The notes under the pieces are model-generated. The model made no database searches, was not told where the DNA came from, and saw only the letters and a list, made by a program, of their open reading frames with translations. Of a stretch of 64,000 nucleotides of DNA, positions 28,570 to 38,105 are shown one piece after another. Each line of letters starts with the position of its first letter. Position 1 is the stretch's first letter. The position numbers and the translations under genes were made by a program. Origin of the DNA: Halanaerobium sp. GTDB taxonomy: Bacteria > Bacillota > Halanaerobiia > Halanaerobiales > Halanaerobiaceae. The stretch lies in assembly GCA_018399955.1 (NCBI GenBank), contig JAGYNO010000001.1:1-64000 (forward strand). Reading direction: 5' to 3'.

Positions 28570-29564
28570 AGAAATATGGAAGAGGTTTAGCAACAATTAT
28601 GTTTGGCTTTGGTTATGGAGAGGGTTTTCCAGACCATTCTATAGCTTCTATTGAAATCAAAGAGGATGAACGTATTGTAATTAGAACCGCAGCAGCTGAT
28701 GTTGGCCAGGGAGTGATTACTACTGTTATTCAAATAGCAGCAGAAATATTAAGAATAAAACCTGATTACTTTGAGGTTATTCAGGGTGATACACATACAA
28801 CTAAAAACTCAGGCTCTACATCTGCGACCAGGCAGACATATTTTACAGGAAATGCTGTGAAAAAAGCAGCTGAAAATCTTCTGGCAAATATCTATCATTA
28901 TGGTAGTCTTGAATTTCGCAGCAATCACCCTGAGATAAATGTTGAAGATGGAAAGATTTATATGTACGATGACCCTGATAATTATATAACTTACTGGGAT
29001 CTTGCTAGAACTTTAGATCAAAATGGTAAAAAACTTGAAGCAGAGGGGTCATTTTTCCCTGTAACTTATAAGCCTGATCAAGAAGGACAGGCTGATAAGG
29101 TCTATGTAGCATATACCTTTTTATCTCAGGTTATTGAAGTAGAAGTTGATACCGATACTGGAATGATAGATTTGTTAAATGTATATACGGCAATTGATCT
29201 TGGTAAGGCTATTAATCCTAAGAATGTAGAAGGTCAAATAGAGGGTGGAACAGTACAAGGGCTTGGAATGGGAATGATGGAAGAACAGGTGATTCAAGAT
29301 GGTATAACTTTAAATCCAGATATGTCTGATTATCTTGTACCAACCAGTGTTGATATTCCAAAATTTAAACATTATCTGGTTGAAGATGAAGATTCTGAAG
29401 GTCCATTTGGAGCTAAGGGAGTTGGAGAACCAACATTGATCGCGGCAGCACCTGCACTGGCAAATGCTGTTTACGATGCTGTAGGTATTCGTTTTTTTGA
29501 ACTTCCTTTAAGTCCTTCTCGAGTCAAAAAAGCTTTGCAGGAAAAAGCTGCAGAAGATGAATAA
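28566..29564 (+). CDS. Mo-hydroxylase molybdopterin subunit, C-terminal half (copy B, split)
   Basis: GQGVITTVIQIAAEIL, SGSTSATRQTYFTGNAVK, GPFGAKGVGEPT; ATGA overlap and AGGAGG just upstream. Confidence 0.88.
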   Translation: MKKYGRGLATIMFGFGYGEGFPDHSIASIEIKEDERIVIRTAAADVGQGVITTVIQIAAEILRIKPDYFEVIQGDTHTTKNSGSTSATRQTYFTGNAVKKAAENLLANIYHYGSLEFRSNHPEINVEDGKIYMYDDPDNYITYWDLARTLDQNGKKLEAEGSFFPVTYKPDQEGQADKVYVAYTFLSQVIEVEVDTDTGMIDLLNVYTAIDLGKAINPKNVEGQIEGGTVQGLGMGMMEEQVIQDGITLNPDMSDYLVPTSVDIPKFKHYLVEDEDSEGPFGAKGVGEPTLIAAAPALANAVYDAVGIRFFELPLSPSRVKKALQEKAAEDE

Positions 29565-30201
29565 TTTCTTTTTAACAGGCAAAAAAAGAGTAGGAAAAAC
29601 GACTATTTTAAAATCTGTTTTTAGAACAGCTAATATAGTGCCTGGTGGCTATACAACTTTTAAATTGCTTGATTTTAAAAGTGGTAGACCCCTCCTTTTT
29701 CAGCTTAAAAAAGCTAAATTTTTGCTCGAAGATGAAAAATTAGTAAAGGAAGTTAAGCTGCCTGAGAGCATGAAAAGAGCAGATCTTTCTGCTGACTGCA
29801 GAGGTTTATTTAAAAAATTTTATAGCTCTAATTTTAGAAAAACAAAATCACTGCAGCTTAATAAACATTGTATTTTTGCTGAAAGACTAAATGCTGAAGA
29901 AAAATTTAATGTATATCCAGAGGTATTCGATAATTGTGGGGTGAAACTTTTAAACAGCAGCAAGAATATTATATTAATTGATGAGCTGGGGCGTTTTGAA
30001 TTAGATGCAGAGAAATTTAAAGAAAAAATATTTGCTCTTTTGGAATCAGATATTTTACTGATAGGTGTTATTAAGGCAGAATCTAATAAATTTCTTGATA
30101 AAATTAGAGCAGGAGAAGACATAGAAGTTTTTGAAACTACTAAAAATAATAGAAATAAAATTTATGATTCTCTGCTTGATATAGTAAAAAATAATGTTTA
30201 A
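29557..30201 (+). CDS. P-loop NTPase, THEP1-like nucleoside-triphosphatase
   Basis: FFLTGKKRVGKTTILKSVF (Walker A), IILIDELGRFEL (Walker B-like). Confidence 0.7.
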   Translation: MNNFFLTGKKRVGKTTILKSVFRTANIVPGGYTTFKLLDFKSGRPLLFQLKKAKFLLEDEKLVKEVKLPESMKRADLSADCRGLFKKFYSSNFRKTKSLQLNKHCIFAERLNAEEKFNVYPEVFDNCGVKLLNSSKNIILIDELGRFELDAEKFKEKIFALLESDILLIGVIKAESNKFLDKIRAGEDIEVFETTKNNRNKIYDSLLDIVKNNV

Positions 30202-30235
30202 AAATAATTTTTAAATCTATTTTTCATTAGTTACC

Positions 30236-30325
30236 CTAGGCAGCAATCATTTAATATATAAACTTGATTTTCTATTTATCTAAAACAGCCTAGAAAACTC
30301 CATCCAAGCTGCTGAATTGGGTGGA
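30236..30325 (+). other. Candidate structured leader upstream of preA-like gene
   Basis: CTAGGC...GCCTAG (30236-30241/30288-30293) and TCCATCCAA-GCTGCTGAA-TTGGGTGGA hairpin (30299-30325). Confidence 0.35.
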
Positions 30326-30398
30326 TAGGTTCATACAATAACCCCAATTAGAATATGATAGTTAATATAAAATTTAAGTAAATAGAAGGAGTGTTAAT

Positions 30399-31490
30399 AT
30401 GGCTGATATAAGTGTTAAGCTATTTGATTTTACTTTAAAAAACCCTGTTATGCCTGCTGCTGGCCCACCAATTAAAGATGCAGCTGCCGCATTTGCTGCT
30501 AAAGAAGGCGGAACAGCTGCTGTTGTTACAAAGACAATTTCTACAGAAGCTGCCGAAGTGCCCAGACCAAATATGGCACAGCTGAGAGGTGGCTTTATGA
30601 ATACAGAATTATGGTCAGAAATGGGACCAGAAAGATGGCTTGAACAGGAATATCCTGAAATTAAAAAAACTGGACTGCCGATTATTGTTGGCTTAGGTTA
30701 TAGTGCAGAACAAATAAGTAAGTTAGCAAAAGAAGTAGAACCATTTGCAGATGCATTAGAATTATCTACTCATTATCTAGGGAGTGATCCTTCACCAGTA
30801 ATTGAGAGTGTAAAGGCTGCAAAAAAAGCAGTAGATCTTCCAGTAATGGTTAAGCTGAGCCCCCAAGTAGATATTGCAAAGTTTGCAAAAGCTGCCGAAA
30901 AAGCTGGTGCAGATGGACTTGTACTTATCAATTCTTTTGGGCCAACCTTAGATTTTAACATAGAAACAGGAAAACCCCTGATGGGAAGTAAAGATGGTTA
31001 TGGCTGGCTCTCTGGTGAGGCTATTTTTCCACTTGCTTTAAGAGCTGTTTATGAAGCAGTAGAAGCAGTTGATATTCCAGTCTTAGCAGTTGGTGGGATT
31101 TCAACTGGAGAAGATGCTGTAAAAATGATAATGGCAGGTGCAGAGGCTGTTCAGGTCTGTACTGCTGCAATTTTAAAAGGTCCAGGTATTTATGCAGAGA
31201 TAGCTGATGAAATTGAAGCATATCTTGATAAACATGGATATGATAATCTGGATCAAATTAGAGGAATGGCACAAAGAAATGCTCCTAAGAAAGCAAATTA
31301 TGAGACTGTTGTACCTGATATAATAAGAGAAAATTGTACCGGCTGCAGATTGTGTATTATAAGCTGTGTTTATGATGCTAATTATCTTGATCAAGATAAT
31401 AAAATTGTTATTGACAGCGAAAAATGTGCTGGTTGTGGTCTTTGTATAACCCGCTGTAATTTTGATGCATTATCTTTAAGTGGAATCTAA
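30399..31490 (+). CDS. Dihydroorotate/dihydropyrimidine dehydrogenase-like protein with C-terminal 2x4Fe-4S (PreA-like)
   Basis: TIM-barrel motifs AVGGISTGEDAVKMIMAGAEAVQVCTAAI; CTGCRLCIISC and CAGCGLCITRC. Confidence 0.82.
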   Translation: MADISVKLFDFTLKNPVMPAAGPPIKDAAAAFAAKEGGTAAVVTKTISTEAAEVPRPNMAQLRGGFMNTELWSEMGPERWLEQEYPEIKKTGLPIIVGLGYSAEQISKLAKEVEPFADALELSTHYLGSDPSPVIESVKAAKKAVDLPVMVKLSPQVDIAKFAKAAEKAGADGLVLINSFGPTLDFNIETGKPLMGSKDGYGWLSGEAIFPLALRAVYEAVEAVDIPVLAVGGISTGEDAVKMIMAGAEAVQVCTAAILKGPGIYAEIADEIEAYLDKHGYDNLDQIRGMAQRNAPKKANYETVVPDIIRENCTGCRLCIISCVYDANYLDQDNKIVIDSEKCAGCGLCITRCNFDALSLSGI

Positions 31491-31568
31491 ATTATCAGAA
31501 GGACCCAAAATTGGATTCCAAATATAATAATGTTTATTTTTGAAGTTGGTTTAGAAAGGGGGATTTTC

Positions 31569-33320
31569 ATGAAACAGCGTCGATTATTAAAACAGGCAAG
31601 AGGGCTGGAAAAAGCTGAAAAAGTATTTAAAAATGCTCTTGTTCTGGATGTTTTTAATGAGAAATTAGAACTGACCGATGTGGCTGTTGCAGAAGGTATT
31701 ATAATTGGGACTGGTGATTATCAAGGCGAAGAAGAAATTGATATGAGTGGTCAGATTATAATTCCCGGTTTAATAGATGCTCATCTTCATTTAGAATCAT
31801 CAATGACTAATGTTGATGAATTTGCCCGGGAGATTATCCCAAGAGGAACTACAACAATTGTGGCTGATCCCCATGAAATTGCAAATGTAGCAGGATTAAC
31901 GGGAATTAAGTATTTATTAAGTGCTGGTAAAGCACAGCCCTGGAATTTCAATTTGATGCTTCCTTCTTGTGTTCCTGCAAGCTCTTTTGAGAATTCGGGA
32001 GCAGAATTATCTGCTGTGGATCTGAAACCCCTTATTGGCCAAGAGGGAATTTTTGGCCTGGGTGAGGTAATGGACTATCCTTCAGTCATAGATGGTGATA
32101 AAGATATCTGGGATAAAATTGAAATGGCTTCTGAACTATTTAAAGATGGTCATGCTCCAGAACTTTCTGGTCTTGATTTAAATGCTTACCTTCTGGCAGA
32201 TATTGCTGCTGATCATGAAGCTACAACGGCAGAAGAGGCTTTAGAAAAAGCAGCTAAAGGAATGTATATTATGATCAGAGAAGGGTCAGTAACTAGAGAT
32301 CTTGTAAGTCTGCTGCCTGCTGTCAACAGCAGTAATTGTTCACGCTTCATGTTTGCTACTGATGATAGACATCCAGAAGATTTACTTGCTGAAGGACAGA
32401 TAGATTTTGCTGTTCGTAAGGCTATTCAATATGGGTTGTCTCCAATAAGGGCTGTCAGAATGGCAACTATTAACCCAGCTCTTGCACTTGGAATGAAAAA
32501 ACTGGGAGCAATTGCACCCGGTTTTAAAGCAGATATTCTTGTGCTTGATAATTTGAGGGAGTTTAATATCAAAAGAGTCTATAAGGATGGGAAACTTGTA
32601 GCTGAAAATGGTACACTGTTAAAAGCAGTAGATGATAAGATTTCCCTTGAAAGAGAAGAAATTATTGATCCAGAAATTAAAGAAAAAATATTTAATTCTG
32701 TAAAAATAGGTGATATTTCTAAAGAAAATTTTGTGCTGCCTGCTGCTAACAAATATAGAGTTATAGAGCTGCTTAGAGATAAAGTTGTTACTGAAAGCTC
32801 TGTTTATTCTACAGAAAGAGAGTACAAAGGTGAACCTCCAGCTATAGAGCTAATTGGCCATAATCTTGTAAAACTGGCGGTAGTGGAAAGACATAAGGGT
32901 ACAGGTGATGTGGGAATTGGTCTGCTGAGAAATTTTGGGCTTCGCAGAGGAGCAATTGCTACTTCCATTGGCCATGATGCCCATAATATTATAATTGCTG
33001 GTTTAAATTCCGAAGATATGTATCTTGCTGCAAAAGAAATAGAAAAAATGCAGGGAGGCCTGGTAATTGTCCTTGATGGAGTAGTTGAAGGGAAACTTGC
33101 TTTACCAGTAGCTGGACTTATGGCTGTTAAGCCATTAAAGGAAGTTGCAGACAAATTGAAAAATATTAGAGAAACGGCTAATTCACTTGGAGTAAATAAA
33201 GACGGACCTTTTATGACCCTTTCATTTATGGCTTTAACAGTTATTCCAGAGTTAAAATTAACTGATAAAGGATTGTTTGATGTGAAGAGTTTCAAAAAAA
33301 CAGATCTTGTAATTGAATGA
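31569..33320 (+). CDS. ade: Adenine deaminase
   Basis: IPGLIDAHLHLESSMTNVDEFAREIIPRGTTTIVADPHEIANVAG; SIGHDAHNIIIAG. Confidence 0.95.
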   Translation: MKQRRLLKQARGLEKAEKVFKNALVLDVFNEKLELTDVAVAEGIIIGTGDYQGEEEIDMSGQIIIPGLIDAHLHLESSMTNVDEFAREIIPRGTTTIVADPHEIANVAGLTGIKYLLSAGKAQPWNFNLMLPSCVPASSFENSGAELSAVDLKPLIGQEGIFGLGEVMDYPSVIDGDKDIWDKIEMASELFKDGHAPELSGLDLNAYLLADIAADHEATTAEEALEKAAKGMYIMIREGSVTRDLVSLLPAVNSSNCSRFMFATDDRHPEDLLAEGQIDFAVRKAIQYGLSPIRAVRMATINPALALGMKKLGAIAPGFKADILVLDNLREFNIKRVYKDGKLVAENGTLLKAVDDKISLEREEIIDPEIKEKIFNSVKIGDISKENFVLPAANKYRVIELLRDKVVTESSVYSTEREYKGEPPAIELIGHNLVKLAVVERHKGTGDVGIGLLRNFGLRRGAIATSIGHDAHNIIIAGLNSEDMYLAAKEIEKMQGGLVIVLDGVVEGKLALPVAGLMAVKPLKEVADKLKNIRETANSLGVNKDGPFMTLSFMALTVIPELKLTDKGLFDVKSFKKTDLVIE

Positions 33321-33477
33321 CTGTGACTAAAAAATATTTGTATACAGTCTTTAAAATCCGCAATTAATTGACAAGTGATTAGACTTTAATTATAATTAAT
33401 AATGAAAAAGACATTTGAGAAAGTTTTAATTATCTAAAAAATTTTACAAAATATGAAAAAATATAAATAAGATAAAT

Positions 33478-33546
33478 CCTTATATAATTGTGGAAATATG
33501 GTTCACAAGTTTCTATTGATTAGCCGATAACTATTCAACTATAAGG
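33478..33546 (+). promoter_or_regulatory. Purine riboswitch aptamer, guanine class
   Basis: CCTTATATAATTGTGGAAATATGGTTCACAAGTTTCTATTGATTAGCCGATAACTATTCAACTATAAGG; TATAAT-P2-AAGTTTCTA-P3-AACTAT aligns with the xpt aptamer; discriminating J3/1 pyrimidine is C. Confidence 0.9.
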
Positions 33547-33629
33547 GGACACCATTTAGACTGTAGATTTAATTAAAGGTTTGGATGAAGTGGAAATATT
33601 ATATATTTCTATTCAGTTAGGGCAAAAGT

Positions 33630-33683
33630 CTGGGCTGATAGTTTCCTTTTAGTTGGGAATTATCTGCTCAGATTTTTTTCTTT
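33630..33683 (+). terminator. Intrinsic terminator of the purine riboswitch expression platform
   Basis: CTGGGCTGATAGTTTCC / GGGAATTATCTGCTCAG followed by ATTTTTTTC. Confidence 0.82.
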
Positions 33684-33775
33684 GACTATTAAAATACATC
33701 GAAAGGAGGTGTATAAGTAAGGAAATAAATTGGTTGAACTTATCTTACTTTTTTAAAAAACAAGGAGGTTAATTA

Positions 33776-35095
33776 ATGAGCAGTTCAAATGAAGGTTTAC
33801 TGGAAGACATGTTTAAACTTGAAAAAAATAATACTGATGTAAAAACAGAAGTAATTGCTGGTTTTACAACATTTATGACAATGGCATATATTATCTTTGT
33901 TAACCCTGCAATTTTAAGTGATGCAGGTATGCCTTTTGATGGTGTTTTTATTGCGACTATTATGGGGGCAGTTCTTGGTACTCTTGCAATGGCATTTTTA
34001 ACTAATTATCCATTTGCCCTTGCTTCTGGTATGGGTCTTAATGCATTTTTTGCTTATTCAGTTGTAATAGGTATGGGGGTGCCCTGGCAGGTAGCACTTG
34101 GTATTATTTTTCTTGAAGGTATATTATTTATTATTTTAAGTGTAACCCCTGTTAGAGAGATGATTGTAAATAGTATTCCGATGGCTCTCAAAACAGGAAT
34201 AAGTGCAGGTATTGGTTTATTTATTGCATTTATTGGTTTGCAAAATGCTGGTATTGTTGTTTCCGATCAGGCAACATTAGTAGCTATGGGTAATATTTTT
34301 GTTGGTCCCGGTTTGGTTGCTTTATTAGGCCTTTTGGTAACAGGTATTTTACATGCACGTAAGGTTAAAGGTGCTCTGCTTTGGGGTATTTTAATTTCTA
34401 CAGCTTTTGGCTGGACTAATGGTGTAACTCCAGCTTTTTCAGGCTTATTCGCTATGCCTCAGATGGCAGATTGGTCAGAGGTTTTATTTAAACTTGATAT
34501 AGTTTCTGCACTTGATATTGGCATGATTGGTGTACTACTATCTTTCTTATTTGTCGATATGTTTGATACTGCAGGCACTTTAGTTGGTGTTAGTCAGCAG
34601 GCTGGCTATCTTGATGAAAATGGAGATCTTCCAAAAGCAAGTAATGCCTTATTGGCTGATGCGATTGGTACTACTGGTGGTGCTTTGTTTGGAACTAGCA
34701 CAGTTACAACATATGTTGAATCTGCTTCTGGAGTTGCAGAAGGTGGAAGAACAGGATTGACTGGTGTGGTTGTTTCTATATTATTTTTCTTAGCTTTATT
34801 CTTTAAGCCTTTAATTGGTATTGTGCCAGCTGCAGCCACAGCTCCAGCACTTATTATTGTTGGTACAATGATGATGACCAATATCACAAAACTAGACTGG
34901 GATGATTTTACAGAAATACTTCCAGCTTTTGTTGCAATGATTGCAATGCCTTTAACCTATTCTATTTCAAATGGTATTGCACTTGGTTTTATTGTTTATC
35001 CAATCATTAAATTATTTACTGGAAAAGGTAAAGATGTTCACTGGTTAGTATATCTTTTAGGTGTAGTATTTATATTCTATTTTATAGTTCATTGA
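33776..35095 (+). CDS. Purine (hypoxanthine/guanine/adenine) permease, AzgA/PbuG-like
   Basis: TEVIAGFTTFMTMAYIIFVNPAIL; DMFDTAGTLVGVSQQAGYLDENG; TTYVESASGVAEGGRTGLT. Confidence 0.93.
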   Translation: MSSSNEGLLEDMFKLEKNNTDVKTEVIAGFTTFMTMAYIIFVNPAILSDAGMPFDGVFIATIMGAVLGTLAMAFLTNYPFALASGMGLNAFFAYSVVIGMGVPWQVALGIIFLEGILFIILSVTPVREMIVNSIPMALKTGISAGIGLFIAFIGLQNAGIVVSDQATLVAMGNIFVGPGLVALLGLLVTGILHARKVKGALLWGILISTAFGWTNGVTPAFSGLFAMPQMADWSEVLFKLDIVSALDIGMIGVLLSFLFVDMFDTAGTLVGVSQQAGYLDENGDLPKASNALLADAIGTTGGALFGTSTVTTYVESASGVAEGGRTGLTGVVVSILFFLALFFKPLIGIVPAAATAPALIIVGTMMMTNITKLDWDDFTEILPAFVAMIAMPLTYSISNGIALGFIVYPIIKLFTGKGKDVHWLVYLLGVVFIFYFIVH

Positions 35096-35163
35096 TGAAG
35101 ATTCAAAATCGAAACATTATTTTTAGTCATTCCTAATTGGTGAATTTAATATATTAATGATAA

Positions 35164-35196
35164 AGGAGCATATCGATTTCGATATGCTCCTAAAAT
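35164..35196. terminator. Terminator between convergent genes
   Basis: AGGAGCATATCG-ATTT-CGATATGCTCCT, perfect 12-bp stem. Confidence 0.75.
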
Positions 35197-35254
35197 TTCT
35201 ATTTAAGCTTAAATTTTTCTTTGTATTTTTATAAATATATAGCTGAAAGTAAAA

Positions 35255-35773
35255 TTAGTCATTTAATTCAGCTAGTTCAATCATTTTTTGATATGAAATT
35301 ACCCCTGATATTTTATTTATTATTACACCATTTTCATCTAAAAAATAACTTGTAGGAATACCTCTAACAAGATATTCACTCGACACTTCTTTTTCATTAT
35401 CTAAGATTACTTCAAAATCCAAATTATTTTTCATTATGAATTCTGCAGCTGTTGACTTGTTTTCACCAACATTTACAGCAATTATTGTAAAATCAGAAAA
35501 ATCTTCATCATGCAATTTCTGCATGTCCGGCATTTCTGCTCTGCATGGAGGGCACCAGCTTGCCCAAAAATTCAAAAATATTTTCTGGCCCCTGTAATCA
35601 CTCAATTTTACAGATTTATCATTAAGATCTCTTAATTCAAAATCGGGAGCACTTTTTCCAATCTCAACTCCAACTTCTGGTCTGTTATTTGTGGTCTGAT
35701 TATTAACATAAGTAAAAGCAAATATACCGATTAGTAATGTTATTATAACTAAGATTTTAATCTTTTTATTCAT
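35255..35773 (-). CDS. TlpA/ResA-like membrane-anchored thioredoxin
   Basis: N-terminal TM; FLNFWASWCPPCRAEMPDM. Confidence 0.93.
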   Translation of the reverse strand: MNKKIKILVIITLLIGIFAFTYVNNQTTNNRPEVGVEIGKSAPDFELRDLNDKSVKLSDYRGQKIFLNFWASWCPPCRAEMPDMQKLHDEDFSDFTIIAVNVGENKSTAAEFIMKNNLDFEVILDNEKEVSSEYLVRGIPTSYFLDENGVIINKISGVISYQKMIELAELND

Positions 35774-35924
35774 TTAAATTACCTCCATTGATTGTTTGTT
35801 TTAATTATATAAGTAAATCACTCGGATTTCTAGTAAGATTTTAAAAAAAGATTAATTTAAATAAATAAAAGGGTTTTTTTAATGAATCTTGAATTATAAT
35901 AAATAGAATAAGAAAATATAATAT

Positions 35925-36005
35925 TCTGGGGTGCCAACTGGCTGAGAGATATATTCAACCCTTAGAACCTGGTCTGGATAATTCCAGTGTAGGGAAGCTG
36001 AAGTA
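35925..36005 (+). promoter_or_regulatory. TPP riboswitch (THI element)
   Basis: GGGGTGCC..GGCTGAGAG..ACCCTTAGAACCTGGTCTGGATAATTCCAGTGTAGGGAAG. Confidence 0.95.
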
Positions 36006-36013
36006 ACTTTAAT

Positions 36014-36039
36014 AACTTCCCATTTAGGGAAGTTTTTTA
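36014..36039 (+). terminator. Terminator of TPP riboswitch
   Basis: AACTTCCC-ATTTA-GGGAAGTT followed by TTTTATTTT. Confidence 0.9.
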
Positions 36040-36058
36040 TTTTGAGAGGAGTGATAGA

Positions 36059-36358
36059 ATGAAATCTGCTGTTGATATACAATGTCTGCCTTTGGGTGTT
36101 TCTGATAAAGAAGAGATTTATGATTTGGTAGATAAAGCGATTGAAGTAATAAAAAAGGAAGGTCATGATTATACTGTTAGTGCTTTTTCTACAACTATTG
36201 AAGGTGAGCTGGAGGAAATATGGCCGACAGCTCTGAAAGCACATCTAGCTGTACAGGAGGCATCTAGTGAGAATGTTATCAGTTATATCAAACTGGCAAC
36301 AGGACCAGAACTCGGTACAACTGCTGAAAAAATAGACCGACAAAAGGGAAGGCATTAA
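36059..36358 (+). CDS. Thiamine-binding YkoF/MTH1187-type protein
   Basis: DIQCLPLGVSDKEEIYDLVDKAIEVIKKEG; downstream of TPP riboswitch. Confidence 0.82.
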   Translation: MKSAVDIQCLPLGVSDKEEIYDLVDKAIEVIKKEGHDYTVSAFSTTIEGELEEIWPTALKAHLAVQEASSENVISYIKLATGPELGTTAEKIDRQKGRH

Positions 36359-36360
36359 TT

Positions 36361-37140
36361 ATGGATGAGCTTAAAGAAAAAATATCTTATTATTTGCCTG
36401 TGATCATCTTTTTTATAATTACTTTGATTATCTGGGAAATAATAGTGCAGGTTTTAAATGTAGAAAGCTGGATATTACCTGCTCCGACAGCAATATTTGA
36501 GGAGATATTAAAAACCCGTTCATTATTAATTGAACATTCTCTAAGAACACTCTATGAATCAATCTTTGGGCTTACAGTTTCGGCTGCAGCAGGTATTTTA
36601 GTAGGCACTATTATATTCAATTTTAGGATTTTGGAAAGGACTCTTTATCCACTGCTGGTTATATCACAGACAGTTCCGATTGTGGTTCTTATTCCCCTGC
36701 TTGTTATCTGGTTTGGCTTTGGTCTGCTGCCTAAGATATTGATAGTTATTTTAGCCTGTTTTTTTCCGGTTGCAGTTAATACAGTTGATGGACTTAATAC
36801 AGCTGATAAAGACAAAGTTAATTTGTTGAAAGCAATGGGAGCTTCTGGCTGGCAGATTTTCAGCAAAGTTAGAGTTCCATCTGCACTGCCGATGATTTTT
36901 AGCGGCCTCAGGATTTCTGCTACTTATTCAGTTATGGCAGCAGTTGTTGCAGAATGGATGGGTAGTGATATTGGTCTTGGTGTTTTTATTGTAAGATCTT
37001 CAAATTCATATTTAACTGCAAGAGTATTTGCAGGGATAGTATTAGTCTCATTTTTTTCAATAATCTTGTTTCAATCTGTTACTTTACTTGAGAAATTTTT
37101 AATTCCCTGGAGTAATAGCAGTAAGGAGGAGAGTTATTAA
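36361..37140 (+). CDS. ABC transporter permease (ThiX-like)
   Basis: SsuC/TauC-type permease motif LLKAMGASGWQIFSKVRVPSALPMIFSGLRIS. Confidence 0.88.
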   Translation: MDELKEKISYYLPVIIFFIITLIIWEIIVQVLNVESWILPAPTAIFEEILKTRSLLIEHSLRTLYESIFGLTVSAAAGILVGTIIFNFRILERTLYPLLVISQTVPIVVLIPLLVIWFGFGLLPKILIVILACFFPVAVNTVDGLNTADKDKVNLLKAMGASGWQIFSKVRVPSALPMIFSGLRISATYSVMAAVVAEWMGSDIGLGVFIVRSSNSYLTARVFAGIVLVSFFSIILFQSVTLLEKFLIPWSNSSKEESY

Positions 37141-38105
37141 TGAAAAAATTATCTTTAATGGTTTTAATTATCATGCTGGTTTTTAGTTTTTCTGTGTCAG
37201 CTGAAGAAGTTGATTTTTTACTTGATTGGGTACCTAATACAAATCATACTGGACTATTTGCAGCAGAAGAGATGGGCTGGTTTGCAGAAGAAGATATCGA
37301 TGTCAACTTTATTCAGCCGGGTACAAACATGTCAGTTGAGCAGGTTGTTGGTGCAGGTAGAGCTGATTTGGGTATTAGTTTTCAGGAATGGGTTACTCCT
37401 GCCAGAATTCAAGGGGTACCAATTGTATCTCTTGCTGCAGTAATCCAGCATAATACATCTGGTTTTGCCGTTCTGGAGGAAAAAAATGTTGAAACTCCTG
37501 CTGATTTATCGGGAATGGATTACGGCGGCTGGGGTATGGAGATTGAAAAAGCGATTATCAGTTCACTCGTAGAAGGAACTGGTGGAGATTTTTCTGAGAT
37601 AGAATTTGTCAACATCGGCAGTGGTGATCTGCTCTCAATGCTGGACAGCAATAAGTTTGACTTTACCTGGATTTTTTATGCTTCAGATGGTATTCAGGCA
37701 GAAATTAGAGATATCGATCTAAATGTTTTTATGCTAGAAGACTATCAAGAATATGTTCCGGATTATTATACACCGGTAATTATAAGTTCTTCGAAAATGA
37801 TAGCCGAAAAACCCGAACTTTTAGATAGATTTATGCGGGTTGTCAAAAGAGGTTATGAATATGCAGCTGAAAACCCAGAAGAATCAGCGAAAATTCTGCA
37901 TAAAAAAGCTCCCGAAAACAGTCTCGAATTTTTAACTAAAAGCCAAAAATGGCTCAGCCCTAGATATATTGATGATGCACCTTATTGGGGCCATCAGGAG
38001 CTTGAAGTATGGGAAGAATTTAGTGAATGGATGTATGATCAGGGATTAATTTCGGAAGAATTTGAAGCTGAAAAAGCATTTACTAATCAATTTTTAGAAG
38101 ATTAG
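37140..38105 (+). CDS. NMT1/THI5-like thiamine-precursor-binding protein (ThiY-like)
   Basis: VDFLLDWVPNTNHTGLFAAEEMGWFAEE. Confidence 0.9.
   Translation: MKKLSLMVLIIMLVFSFSVSAEEVDFLLDWVPNTNHTGLFAAEEMGWFAEEDIDVNFIQPGTNMSVEQVVGAGRADLGISFQEWVTPARIQGVPIVSLAAVIQHNTSGFAVLEEKNVETPADLSGMDYGGWGMEIEKAIISSLVEGTGGDFSEIEFVNIGSGDLLSMLDSNKFDFTWIFYASDGIQAEIRDIDLNVFMLEDYQEYVPDYYTPVIISSSKMIAEKPELLDRFMRVVKRGYEYAAENPEESAKILHKKAPENSLEFLTKSQKWLSPRYIDDAPYWGHQELEVWEEFSEWMYDQGLISEEFEAEKAFTNQFLED

Noticed and set aside
32804-33295. 163-aa minus-strand ORF
   Set aside because: Lies fully within adenine deaminase on the opposite strand; low-complexity composition typical of a shadow ORF.
35894-36244. 116-aa minus-strand ORF
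   Set aside because: Overlaps the TPP riboswitch, its terminator and the YkoF-like gene.
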